Below, one piece after another: positions 27,074-36,237 of a DNA stretch of 42,573 nucleotides. The stretch comes from Acetobacteraceae bacterium (lineage in GTDB: Bacteria > Pseudomonadota > Alphaproteobacteria > Acetobacterales > Acetobacteraceae): NCBI GenBank assembly GCA_003133065.1, contig PKZM01000186.1:10957-53529 (forward strand), given 5' to 3'. Every line of letters begins with the position of its first letter. Positions within the stretch are counted from its first letter, which is position 1. The notes under the pieces are model-generated. The model searched no databases. It was not told the DNA's origin and worked only from the letters and a program-made list of their open reading frames with translations. The translations under genes were made by a program, and so were the position numbers.

Positions 27074-27150
27074 ACAAGCAAAAGTCTTTTGCTTCTTTTC
27101 TTCAGAAAAGAAGAATCTTCTTTCTTGAAAGAAAGAAGCAAAGAACTTTT
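27074..27150. repeat. Palindromic element, converging form, between convergent genes
   Basis: ACAAGCAAAAGTCTTTTGCTTCTTTTCTTCAGAAAAGAAGAATCTTCTTTCTTGAAAGAAAGAAGCAAAGAACTTTT. Confidence 0.85.
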
Positions 27151-27751
27151 AGTCCTTCAGGCATGCTGCGGAGAGTTGCGCCATCGCACGCGCCCGGTGG
27201 CTGTCCGCGTGCTTCTCGGCGGGCGCCATCTCCCCATACGTCTGCAGCCCACCCAACGGCACAAACATCGGATCATAGCCAAAACCCGCGCCCCCCCGCG
27301 GCGGCCACGCCACCTGCCCCTCCACACGCCCCATGAAACTCGCCGTCTCGCCATCCGGCCAGGCCAGACACAGCACGCACACGAACCAGGCGCGCCGATC
27401 CTCGCACCCCGCCATCTCCCTGTTCACCCGCGCCATCGCGGCCGCGAAATCCTTGCCCGGCCCCGCCCAGCGCGCCGAATACACGCCCGGTGCCCCACCC
27501 AGCGCCGCCACGCAAAATCCCGAATCATCCGCCAGCGCCGGCAACCCGGCAGCCGACGCGGCCGCCACAGCCTTCAGCCGCGCGTTGCCCACAAAATCCG
27601 GCTCCGTCTCGTCGGGTTCCGGCAAGCCGAGTTCGCCCGCCGAAACCATGTCGATGCCATGCGGCGCCACCAGCTCGGCAATCTCGCGCAGCTTGCCGCG
27701 GTTATGGCTGGCCAACACCAGCCGGCTGCCCGGCACCAGGCGCCGCGTCAC
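27149..27751 (-). CDS. rdgB: XTP/dITP diphosphatase (Ham1/RdgB)
   Basis: [87 protein letters not shown]. Confidence 0.94.
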   Translation of the reverse strand: MTRRLVPGSRLVLASHNRGKLREIAELVAPHGIDMVSAGELGLPEPDETEPDFVGNARLKAVAAASAAGLPALADDSGFCVAALGGAPGVYSARWAGPGKDFAAAMARVNREMAGCEDRRAWFVCVLCLAWPDGETASFMGRVEGQVAWPPRGGAGFGYDPMFVPLGGLQTYGEMAPAEKHADSHRARAMAQLSAACLKD

Positions 27752-28461
27752 GCCAGGGCCGCGCGCTGCGCCTCGAACAAGCGCGCGGTGCCCATCTTGG
27801 CCAGGCGCAGCAACTCTAAGAACTGCGCCTCGCTGAACGGCGCCTGCTCGGCCGTGCCCTGGATCTCCACAATGCCGCCCGTCTCGGTCAGCACGAAATT
27901 GGCATCGGCCTCCGCACCGCTATCCTCCACATAATCCAGATCCAGGACCGCCTGGCCCCCCACCAGCCCACAGGATACCGCCGCCACCTGGCCCAGCAAC
28001 GGCACCGCGGCAATCACCTTGTTGGCCACCAGCCGGCGGAAGGCGAGCGTCAGCGCCACATACGCGCCGGTGATGCTCGCGCAGCGCGTGCCACCATCCG
28101 CGTTCAGCACATCGCAATCCAGCGTCACCGACATCTCGCCCATCGCGCCCCGATCCGCCACCGCCCGCAGCGAGCGGCCGATCAAGCGCTGGATCTCCTG
28201 CGTGCGGCCAGACTGCTTGCCCCGCGCCGCCTCCCGATCGCCGCGCGTATGCGTCGCCCGCGGCAACATGCCGTATTCCGCCGTCACCCAGCCCTTGCCC
28301 TGGCCGCGCATGAACGGTGGTACTTTCGGCTCCACGCTGGCGGTGCACAGAACCTCCGTCCCGCCCATGCGGATCAGGCAACTGCCCTCGGCGTGGTGGG
28401 AGAAGCCGGGCTCGATGGAGATGGGGCGGAGGCAGTCGGGGGCGCGGTCGTTCAGGCGCAT
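27748..28461 (-). CDS. rph: Ribonuclease PH
   Basis: [44 protein letters not shown]..., [33 protein letters not shown]; the longer ORF start is a palindromic-element artefact. Confidence 0.93.
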   Translation of the reverse strand: MRLNDRAPDCLRPISIEPGFSHHAEGSCLIRMGGTEVLCTASVEPKVPPFMRGQGKGWVTAEYGMLPRATHTRGDREAARGKQSGRTQEIQRLIGRSLRAVADRGAMGEMSVTLDCDVLNADGGTRCASITGAYVALTLAFRRLVANKVIAAVPLLGQVAAVSCGLVGGQAVLDLDYVEDSGAEADANFVLTETGGIVEIQGTAEQAPFSEAQFLELLRLAKMGTARLFEAQRAALA

Positions 28462-28473
28462 AATGATCCAATC

Positions 28474-28618
28474 GAAGAAAGAGTGTTCTTTTTTGAAAAA
28501 AAAGAACCAGATAACTTTTGCCTGTTCGCTCTCACCGGCTATCCGACACGCCAGCACCATGCGCACCTGAACGAATAAAAGTTTTTTGGTTCTTTTTTTC
28601 AAAAAAGAACACTCTTTA
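28474..28618. repeat. Composite palindromic element, diverging form (both arms GGTTC subtype), in the rph/hrcA divergent region
   Basis: Left GAAAGAGTGTTCTTTTTTGAAAAAAAAGAACC; right AAAAGTTTTTTGGTTCTTTTTTTCAAAAAAGAACACTCTTT is its near-exact reverse complement. Confidence 0.9.
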
Positions 28619-28651
28619 GGCATTCACCCCATAACACGCTATACTCCTGCG

Positions 28652-29707
28652 ATGGATTTCTCCCCCAAACCTCTGCCGCCTGGGCTGGACCCGCGCGCCG
28701 CGGCGGTGCTGCGGGAGATTGTGGAACAATACGTGGGCACCGGCGAGCCGGTCGGCAGCCGAACACTGGCGCGCCGCCTGCCGATCGCGCTCTCGCCCGC
28801 CACCATACGCAACGTCATGGCCGACCTCACCGATGCGGGCCTGCTGTTCGCACCCCATACCTCGGCCGGCCGTCTTCCCACCGATCGCGGGTTGCGGCTG
28901 TTCGTGGATGGGCTGCTGCAATTCGGCGACTTGCCGGATGACGAGCGCGAAGCCATCAGCCGCCAGCTCGCCGCCCACGGCCGCAGCCTGCAGGATACGC
29001 TGGCGGATGCCTCGGCCATGCTCTCCGGCCTCAGCCAGGCCGCCGGCATGGTGCTGGCGCCGAAATCCGATGGCGCCATCAAGCATATCGAATTCGCCTC
29101 GCTCGGCTCCGGCCGCGCACTGGTGATCCTGGTGGCGGCCGACGGACAGGTGGAAAACCGGGTGATCCAAATCCCCCCCGGCCTGCCGCCCTCGGCCCTG
29201 ACCGAAGCGGCCAATTACCTCAACAGCAGGGCGGCGGGCCGCACCCTGACCGAACTGCGGCGCAAGGTGGCAGAGGAAATGGCGCAGGACCGCGGCCAGC
29301 TCGATCTGCTCGCCGCCGGCGTGGTGGAAGCGGGGCTGGCGACCTGGACCGACACCGGGCGCGGCGGATCGCTGATCGTGCGCGGCCAGGCCAGGCTGCT
29401 GGCGGATGTGACGCAGATCGAGAACCTCGCCGCCATCCAGGTGCTGTTCGAACGGCTGGAGACGCAGGAGACGATGCTGCGCCTGCTGGAACTGGCGGAA
29501 CAATCCGACGGCGTACGAATCTTCATCGGCGCCGAGAGCCTGCTGTTCGGCAGCACCGGCGTCTCCATGATCGTGGCACCGGCGCGCAACCAGGCGGACC
29601 GCATCGTGGGCGCCATCGGCGTGATCGGCCCCACCCGGATCAATTACGGCCGGATCATCCCGGTGGTGGATTATACCGCGCGCGTCATCGGCAGGCTGCT
29701 GGGCTAG
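28652..29707 (+). CDS. hrcA: Heat-inducible transcription repressor HrcA
   Basis: LREIVEQYVGTGEPVGSRTLARRLPIALSPATIRNVMADLTDAGLLFAPHTSAGRLPTDRGLRLFVDGLL. Confidence 0.95.
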   Translation: MDFSPKPLPPGLDPRAAAVLREIVEQYVGTGEPVGSRTLARRLPIALSPATIRNVMADLTDAGLLFAPHTSAGRLPTDRGLRLFVDGLLQFGDLPDDEREAISRQLAAHGRSLQDTLADASAMLSGLSQAAGMVLAPKSDGAIKHIEFASLGSGRALVILVAADGQVENRVIQIPPGLPPSALTEAANYLNSRAAGRTLTELRRKVAEEMAQDRGQLDLLAAGVVEAGLATWTDTGRGGSLIVRGQARLLADVTQIENLAAIQVLFERLETQETMLRLLELAEQSDGVRIFIGAESLLFGSTGVSMIVAPARNQADRIVGAIGVIGPTRINYGRIIPVVDYTARVIGRLLG

Positions 29708-29822
29708 AAACGTCGCACTTGCCAAGCCGTGACGTTATGTCCTTTTTTGGAAACTCACGCTCATTAATGTAACCCGGCGGGCTGAGTGGCCTGGCGTAAG
29801 CGATTGAGGTAAATGCGGCCCG

Positions 29823-30503
29823 GTGATCGAGACGCTCCTGCAAATTTGGCGTTGGCTGAAATACCGGCGCGCGGCCTTCGTCAGTAGCCGTGATGAGCTT
29901 GAAGCCGCGCTCCGCCGCGCGCCCCCCCGCATTATCGTGGAGGGCAACGAGGCGCTGCGGGCCTATGCGGCCACCCTGGCCCATCGCGGCGGCGAGCATG
30001 CGGCCGCGTTGGAGGCCAGTGCACCCCCGCCGGGGTGCGGGCCGACCTACATGGTGGTGCCAACGATCGGCCGCATCCGCGATGGCTACCGCCACCGCAG
30101 GCCGACAGAGAAAAAGCGATCCCGGTTCCGGCTGAAGGCGGGCATGGGCACCGTCGTGATAGCGGCAGTGGGAATCGCCGCTGCCCTGCTGGTGGAATTG
30201 ATCAGCTTACCGGTCACGGAACCCCAAATCATCCGCGGGCCGCGCCATGCCGGCGTGGCGTTGCTGCGGCGGCACCAGGAAATCCGGCTGCCGACCCGCG
30301 CGCCACCGCCACCGCCGCCACCGATCAGCTCGCAAATCGAGGCCGTGGCGATCCCGGTGCTGCTCACCCTGGCAGTGGCGGCGCTGCTGTATCTTGCCTG
30401 GCAGGCCATCGGGCCCAATCGCCCCGTGCGGATCAGCTGGCGGGTGGAGCACCGCATCCAAGGCCGGCTGGTTATCGCCCGTGTTCGAACCCGCATCGCC
30501 TGA
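29823..30503 (+). CDS. Hypothetical membrane protein with two TM segments and a Pro-rich loop
   Basis: 226 aa, GTG start; TM TVVIAAVGIAAALLVELISL; PTRAPPPPPPPISSQ. Confidence 0.55.
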   Translation: MIETLLQIWRWLKYRRAAFVSSRDELEAALRRAPPRIIVEGNEALRAYAATLAHRGGEHAAALEASAPPPGCGPTYMVVPTIGRIRDGYRHRRPTEKKRSRFRLKAGMGTVVIAAVGIAAALLVELISLPVTEPQIIRGPRHAGVALLRRHQEIRLPTRAPPPPPPPISSQIEAVAIPVLLTLAVAALLYLAWQAIGPNRPVRISWRVEHRIQGRLVIARVRTRIA

Positions 30504-30535
30504 GTGTCCGTCTCGAGAGCGCAGGACGCCTTCCC

Positions 30536-31867
30536 TCAGGCGTCGGCCATTGCCAGAAGGCGCCCCTGGATGGCCGCAAGCGCCAGTTCGATGGCTTCCC
30601 CCAAATCACGCGCGGCGCCCGGCCGTTCCGCGGGCGCGCCGAGGCTCGCCCGCTCATATTGCGCGGATCGGGCGGAGAGAAGCCTGAAGCCCAGAAGACC
30701 CGCGCTTCCGGCCAGGTCATGCGTGGCATTCAGCAAGTCCGCCTCTTCCCCGGGTACAGGGGGTGCCCGCAGCCGGCCCAGCAGGGCCCCGCCCGCACGG
30801 GCCAAAAGACGCAGATGCCCGGCCACCACGGCCTGAGGCAGAAGCTTGCCGATCGACTCCAGGGCCGCCTCATCCAGAACAGGCGGCGCTGCCGCTTCAC
30901 CCTGGCTGGGCTGCCCCGCCATGTCGCACCGCACCCCCAAGGGTTCGGCGCCCAGCAGGCGCGACAGACTGCCGAGATCGCCTATGCAGATCAGATCGCG
31001 CGGCGGATTGCGCCGTCGATAGGCCACGCTGCGCCGCACGGAAGCGGCAAGGGCGGCCACGCCGTTCGCTTTGGAGATGATTTCGTCGAAGACGCTGGTC
31101 GTGCCGGACTCGCGCCGGCGCAGCAGATCGGGGGCGGAGGTCAGCGCGATCAGGCGTGGCCGGTCGGCACGCGAGAGCACATCCAGCACCAGCCTGGCCG
31201 TGGCCAGACCGTCGATCTGTGGCATCTGCACGTCCAGCACAACAACGTCATAGGGCGCCCGCGCAATCTCGCGGAAGGCGGCCAGCCCGTCGCCCGCGAT
31301 AGCCACGTCGCAGCCAGCCTCACGCAATGCGGCCTGAACCACGTCGCGCAGCCTGGCGTCGTCATCAACCACCAGAACGCGGGCGCACGACGATGTACCC
31401 GCATCGACAACGTCCTGCTGGATCGGCGCGCGCGGATCCCTGTTCTCGCTGCCGTCCGGGGACCCATCGCACGCCAGCGCCGCATCATCCCGGCGTTGAC
31501 GGCCCAGGCGCTCCACCAGGCAAAGCAATCTTTCCTCCGGGCACGGGATGGTCAGCATCGTGTCGAACACACCGTCCGGCAGGGGCGGTGGCGCGGGAGC
31601 ACCGGGTAAAGCCGCGCTCAGCCCAACCAAATGGGGGCGCCCTCGGCGTGGCGCCATATCCTGAATCAGGCTCGCCACGGCAGCGCCTTCCACCTCCGGC
31701 AGCCGGCCATCGATCAGCACAAGGTCGAAGGCGATGCTGCGCGCCTTGCGCAGCGCCTCGATCCCGTCCGCCGCCGTTTCCACAAAATACCTTTGCGCCG
31801 CCAGGCAACAGACCAAAGCCTGCAACTGAACCGCATCATCCGTGACCACCAGGATCCTGATGTACAA
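30536..31867 (-). CDS. Response regulator, REC-REC-Hpt architecture
   Basis: ILVVTDD...DLVLIDGRLPEVEG; VLVVDDDARLRDVVQAALREAGCDVAIAGDGLAAFREIARAPYDVVVLDVQMPQIDG; Hpt-like NATHDLAGSAGLLGFRLLS. TTG start at 31867 preceded by a GGAGGAGGGGG RBS; the longer ORF begins at 32089. Confidence 0.75.
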   Translation of the reverse strand: MYIRILVVTDDAVQLQALVCCLAAQRYFVETAADGIEALRKARSIAFDLVLIDGRLPEVEGAAVASLIQDMAPRRGRPHLVGLSAALPGAPAPPPLPDGVFDTMLTIPCPEERLLCLVERLGRQRRDDAALACDGSPDGSENRDPRAPIQQDVVDAGTSSCARVLVVDDDARLRDVVQAALREAGCDVAIAGDGLAAFREIARAPYDVVVLDVQMPQIDGLATARLVLDVLSRADRPRLIALTSAPDLLRRRESGTTSVFDEIISKANGVAALAASVRRSVAYRRRNPPRDLICIGDLGSLSRLLGAEPLGVRCDMAGQPSQGEAAAPPVLDEAALESIGKLLPQAVVAGHLRLLARAGGALLGRLRAPPVPGEEADLLNATHDLAGSAGLLGFRLLSARSAQYERASLGAPAERPGAARDLGEAIELALAAIQGRLLAMADA

Positions 31868-31982
31868 AGTTGCCCCCTCCTCCGCGCGGTTAGGGTCACT
31901 TTCTGCAATAGGCGTTAAGTTTACGTGACCAAATGCCTGGGACGGAAACACGGGCCGCAATGAACCCAGTAAATGTCCACCC

Positions 31983-33176
31983 TCACGCCGTGTAAATCGC
32001 CGCGGCTTCTTGCCGCGTCCGCATCGGCGCTGCAACGCAGACCTGGTTACGTCCGCCTTGTTTGGCTCTGTACAAGGCCTGGTCAGCAAGGGTGATAAAC
32101 GTCGCCGGCACGTCGTCCAACCCGGGCGCCGTGGTGGCGACCCCGACGCTGATGGTCACACGGCCGATTGGGCTTGCGGCGTGCGGCAAGTTGGCATCGT
32201 ACACGGCGCGGCGCATGCGTTCCGCCACATCGCTTGCCCCCTGATCCGCGTTGCCCCGCAGCAATACCACAAATTCTTCCCCGCCATACCGCGCGGGCAG
32301 ATCGGAGGCGCGCAGCACCGAACCCGAGACGTGTCTGGCGATGGCGCGCAGGCAATCATCACCGGCGAGATGGCCATAATGATCGTTGTATCGTTTGAAG
32401 TAGTCGACATCCACGAGCACGACCGCGATATCGGCCGCGTCCCGCACAGCAAAGGCCCAGTCCGCTGCCAGCCTCTCATCAAACGCGCGCCGGTTGGCGA
32501 TACCGGTGAGCCCGTCCGTGCACGACAGTTTCAGCAATTCCGCGTTCGCCGCCGCCAGACGCTGCTCGGATTCCATCAGCGATAGCATCTGGACGCCGTA
32601 AAACCGTCCGATCTTGAGCACTACAAGCATAAACACGAAGCAGCCGGGCGAGAGAACCCGCACCAGCAGGCTGGTCCCGCAGAATGTGCAGACAATTGTG
32701 GGCACCACGGTGACCAGCGTCTGTCCCAGGATGGCCGATGGGGAGGCAGCATTGCGGATGCCGGCGCCGGCAATCCAGGCATTCTGGATGAGCAGCACAA
32801 ACATCAGCAACTGCATGTCGGCAACCACGAAGGTGACGCTGCTCACAAGCGACGACCACAGCGAGGCCATGACGCAGATACCGATTGTGTAGCTCCGCGC
32901 CCATGCTTCCGGCGATGGCGCGCCTGCGCGGCGGTCGCGGCGGGCACGGACAAAGCGGCGCCAATGCAACAAGCGCACTATGGTCACCACCCCTGTCGCG
33001 GCAGCCAGCACCCAAAAGCCCCACCAGTCTTTGTAGTACGCGCACACGGCAAGCGTAGCCAACAGCGCAACACTTCCTTCAACGAGCGAACGCACCTGGT
33101 CGTACAGGGACGAGGCCAACTGCCAGCGTTGCGCTTCAGACAGAACGCGCGATGACAGAAGTACGGCAACACGCAT
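31983..33176 (-). CDS. Membrane diguanylate cyclase (GGDEF domain)
   Basis: 397 aa; N-terminal TM region; LSCTDGLTGIANRRAFDERL...RASDLPARYGGEEFVVLL with I-site RxxD. Confidence 0.9.
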   Translation of the reverse strand: MRVAVLLSSRVLSEAQRWQLASSLYDQVRSLVEGSVALLATLAVCAYYKDWWGFWVLAAATGVVTIVRLLHWRRFVRARRDRRAGAPSPEAWARSYTIGICVMASLWSSLVSSVTFVVADMQLLMFVLLIQNAWIAGAGIRNAASPSAILGQTLVTVVPTIVCTFCGTSLLVRVLSPGCFVFMLVVLKIGRFYGVQMLSLMESEQRLAAANAELLKLSCTDGLTGIANRRAFDERLAADWAFAVRDAADIAVVLVDVDYFKRYNDHYGHLAGDDCLRAIARHVSGSVLRASDLPARYGGEEFVVLLRGNADQGASDVAERMRRAVYDANLPHAASPIGRVTISVGVATTAPGLDDVPATFITLADQALYRAKQGGRNQVCVAAPMRTRQEAAAIYTA

Positions 33177-33265
33177 GATTGGGCACCGGGCTGCGTCAGA
33201 GGAACCTGGTCAGCCTAGCCGAGCAAGATTAACATTTCTGCCCGAGTGTGCGGGGTGGTGGTGGA

Positions 33266-33396
33266 AGAGGAAGAATGTTCTTTTTTGAAAAAAAGAACCA
33301 AAAAACTTTATCCCTTTGCGCGCGCTGCCGGCACGGCGCGCGCCAATAGACAAAAGTATTTTGCTTCTTTTTTTCAAAAAAGAAGGCCTTCCTTAC
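33266..33396. repeat. Composite palindromic element, diverging form with GC-rich core; overlaps the stop of the phytochrome kinase
   Basis: GAGGAAGAATGTTCTTTTTTGAAAAAAAGAACCAAAAAACTTT...GCGCGCGCTGCCGGCACGGCGCGCGC...CAAAAGTATTTTGCTTCTTTTTTTCAAAAAAGAAGGCCTTCC. Confidence 0.9.
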
Positions 33397-36116
33397 CCCC
33401 CCTGCGCGAAGCCGGTGCCATCGCGCGGGCCTGTGGCGCGCGCCAGCGCTGCAAGCAGGCTTTCCATGGTGAAGGGCTTGGCAAGATGCCCGTCCATGCA
33501 CGCGCTGCGGCATTCGTCGACCTGATCGGAGAAGGCGGAAGCCGTCAAAGCAACGACCGGCACCTGGCCGCGCGGGCCCTCCAGGCCGCGGATGCGGCGT
33601 GTCGCCTCCAACCCACCCATACGGGGCATCCGGATATCCATCAGAACGACGTCGAAATCACTGTCGGCAACCGCGGCCACGGCTTCCATGCCATCCTCCG
33701 CGAAACTCACCTCGTGGCCGGCGGCAAGCAGGAAGGCTTGCGCGACATCGCGGTTGATGGCGGAATCGTCAGCAACCAGAACGCGCAGAGGGCTGGCATT
33801 GGGCGAATCGGCCGGCGGCCTATCGGGGGTTTGGCGTAAGGGGGGCGGTTCAACCGGGGCGGCCTGCACCATATCCGTCAATGGCAATTCCAGCCAGAAG
33901 ATACTGCCGCCATCCGGATTTTCCTTATGGCCCAGGCAGCCGCCCAGAAGGTTGACCAGGCGCGCCGTAATGGCCAGGCCCAAACCGGCGCTGCCGCCAG
34001 CGCCCTCCACCAGCGCGCCCAATTGCTGGAATTCGCGGAACAGGCGATGCCGCTGTGCCACATCGATGCCGGGGCCTGTATCGACCACGTCCACCCGCAG
34101 GGATATGCCGTCCGCGGCCCGGCGCAGGCGCAGCTCCACACCGCCGGTCTGGGTGAATTTCACGGCGTTGCCGAGCAGGTTGAACAGGATCTGGCGGAAG
34201 CGCGTGGGATCGGTGGTCATGAGCGCCGGCACATCGGGGGCGGTGAACGACCGCAGGAAAAGCGCTTTGGCGTCGGCCATTGGGCGCACCAGATTCAGGC
34301 ACTCGCTGGCCACGACGCGCGGGTCGAACATGGCGGGCTCGAAGGCTGCATGCTCCGCTTCGATTTCTGAAAGCTCCAACACGCGGCTTATAATTCGCAA
34401 AAGATGCGTGCCTGCGGTCATCATCGCGTCCACCCGTCGGCTCTGCAGCGCGCTCAAGCCGCCTTCCATCCCCAGCAATTGCGCATAGCCCAGGATGCCG
34501 TTCAGCGGGGTACGCAGTTCGTGGCTGATGCCCGCCAGAAAACGCGATTTGGCGCGGCTTTCACCCAGAGCGCGCTCTAGCGCGACGCGTGTGCACTGCG
34601 CGGACTCGGCTTGCACCGCAGTGCCGACATCCTGGGCCAGGGCACGGTCCGCCTCGCTCCAGGGTGCCGCACGCCCCCGCACCACTTGCTGCCAGGCGCG
34701 GAACGAGGCGCGTGGTGAGAGACGGCCGGTCAGCGGGTCGGCGGTCGCGTGCGATGCGGGGTCGCCGCCCCACGTGATGGTCACCGGCTGCTCCGGCCGT
34801 AGCCATAGCAGCGCATCCCTGCCGCCCTGGCCCAAAGGCACCAGCAAGGCACCGCAGATATCCTCCGGCCAGCCGGCCAAGCCCAGGTCCAACCGGGCCA
34901 GGCTCTCCACCGCCAGCGTATGGCCGCCGGCCGCTTGCCTCAGGATGCCCATGGCGCGTTCCACGATACGGCGCGGCGGTGTGCGCCCGACGCAGATGAA
35001 CGCGTCGCCGAGGCAGATGGCGCCGCCACTGGCCCCGACCACGTCCAGGAACGCGTCGGCCATGCCGGCGAGAAGATCGGGCAGTAATCCAGGCCCCTTC
35101 AGCCCCTGCAGAAGGGTGCATAACAGGGCGTGGCGCTGCGCGCGCTGCGCATCGGTTTCCAGCTCGCGCAGGATGATCAGCCGCGCAGAGACAACCTGGC
35201 CGATCACTTCCGCGGCGGCGCGGATCTCCACGCTGGCGATCAGCGGGGTGGCATGATGGCAAACCAGCATGCCCCACAGAGCATCCTCGGCCGTCAAGGC
35301 AACCGTCAGGCTCGCGGCCGTCTGCATGTTGCGCATATACGCGCGGTGCAGAGGCGAGACGCTGCGCAGGGCGCTGTGTGTCAGGTCCAACGGCGCGCCA
35401 CCATCCAGCGTCGGGTCGCTGAGCAGGGACACGGGCACGTAGGCTGAATCGGCGATCATGCCAACGGGCTGCCGCAGATACTGCACCCGTGCCTGGGCCG
35501 GAATGTCGGAGGCCGGATAGCGCAGGCCAAGATACGGATCCAGGCCGCCGCGAACCACCTCGGCCACCACCTCGCCATTGCCATCCTCGCCGAACCGGTA
35601 GGCCATGACGCGGTCGTAGCCGCTGATGGTGCTCAGCGCGCGCACCGCGGTCTCGCAGAGCTCCGATTCGCCGGAAGCGTGGCGCACGCTCTCCAGCACG
35701 GGCTGCACGGCCAGGAGTTGGGAGAGCGAACCCGCCTCCGGCGCTGCGGGCTCGATATCGACGCAGATATACGGGCCGGTCGCATGGCCGCGCAAAGTGA
35801 GGCGCTGACCCCAGAAGCCTGGCACGCAGCTCTGCATGGCTTCGGCCACGCCCGCCCGCGCCGCGGCGGCGGCCGCAATGTCGTGCCAGGCGGCCGCGCC
35901 GATCACCTCGGCGAGCGGAATGCCCAGGACCGCTTCAGGCGAGAAGCCGATGAAGGCAGCCAGGTTCGCGCTGGCGTGGCTGATCAGGCCCGTTTCGGCC
36001 ACGGCCGCGATCAACGCCCCATGCGGCTGTATGGCGCCTGGGATGTGGATGGGCTCCGCCTCGCAGAGCGAGAGGTCCGGCTGAGTCGTGGTTTCAGGCA
36101 GGTCAGCCACGATCAC
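33393..36116 (-). CDS. Bacteriophytochrome hybrid histidine kinase (PAS-GAF-PHY-HisKA-HATPase-REC)
   Basis: 907 aa; LCEAEPIHIPGAIQPHGALIA (candidate bilin Cys), LRYPASDIPAQARVQYLRQPVGMIAD, PRASFRAW, AGISHELRTPLNGILGYAQLL, C-terminal REC VLVADDSAINRDV...DVVLMDIRMPRMGG. Confidence 0.93.
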   Translation of the reverse strand: MIVADLPETTTQPDLSLCEAEPIHIPGAIQPHGALIAAVAETGLISHASANLAAFIGFSPEAVLGIPLAEVIGAAAWHDIAAAAAARAGVAEAMQSCVPGFWGQRLTLRGHATGPYICVDIEPAAPEAGSLSQLLAVQPVLESVRHASGESELCETAVRALSTISGYDRVMAYRFGEDGNGEVVAEVVRGGLDPYLGLRYPASDIPAQARVQYLRQPVGMIADSAYVPVSLLSDPTLDGGAPLDLTHSALRSVSPLHRAYMRNMQTAASLTVALTAEDALWGMLVCHHATPLIASVEIRAAAEVIGQVVSARLIILRELETDAQRAQRHALLCTLLQGLKGPGLLPDLLAGMADAFLDVVGASGGAICLGDAFICVGRTPPRRIVERAMGILRQAAGGHTLAVESLARLDLGLAGWPEDICGALLVPLGQGGRDALLWLRPEQPVTITWGGDPASHATADPLTGRLSPRASFRAWQQVVRGRAAPWSEADRALAQDVGTAVQAESAQCTRVALERALGESRAKSRFLAGISHELRTPLNGILGYAQLLGMEGGLSALQSRRVDAMMTAGTHLLRIISRVLELSEIEAEHAAFEPAMFDPRVVASECLNLVRPMADAKALFLRSFTAPDVPALMTTDPTRFRQILFNLLGNAVKFTQTGGVELRLRRAADGISLRVDVVDTGPGIDVAQRHRLFREFQQLGALVEGAGGSAGLGLAITARLVNLLGGCLGHKENPDGGSIFWLELPLTDMVQAAPVEPPPLRQTPDRPPADSPNASPLRVLVADDSAINRDVAQAFLLAAGHEVSFAEDGMEAVAAVADSDFDVVLMDIRMPRMGGLEATRRIRGLEGPRGQVPVVALTASAFSDQVDECRSACMDGHLAKPFTMESLLAALARATGPRDGTGFAQGG

Positions 36117-36237
36117 CGGCCAGGGTCACGGTGAAACATGCGCGCCATCCTGGCTCCGCTGCGGTTCGATTGATGGCCGAAAGGATACGGGAACGCGGGT
36201 AAAGAAACGGTTCACCACCGTCTGTGCGCTGTCCGGT

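Noticed and set aside
27748-28623. Extended rph start ([16 protein letters not shown]...)
   Set aside because: The extension is translated palindromic repeat; RNase PH homology begins at [13 protein letters not shown].
28619-28651. CIRCE element upstream of hrcA
   Set aside because: No TTAGCACTC-N9-GAGTGCTAA found; the GAGTG/CACTC present belongs to the palindromic element flanks.
30035-31609. 524-aa plus-strand ORF
   Set aside because: Overlaps the membrane-protein gene and lies antisense to the REC-REC-Hpt gene; composition is shadow-like.
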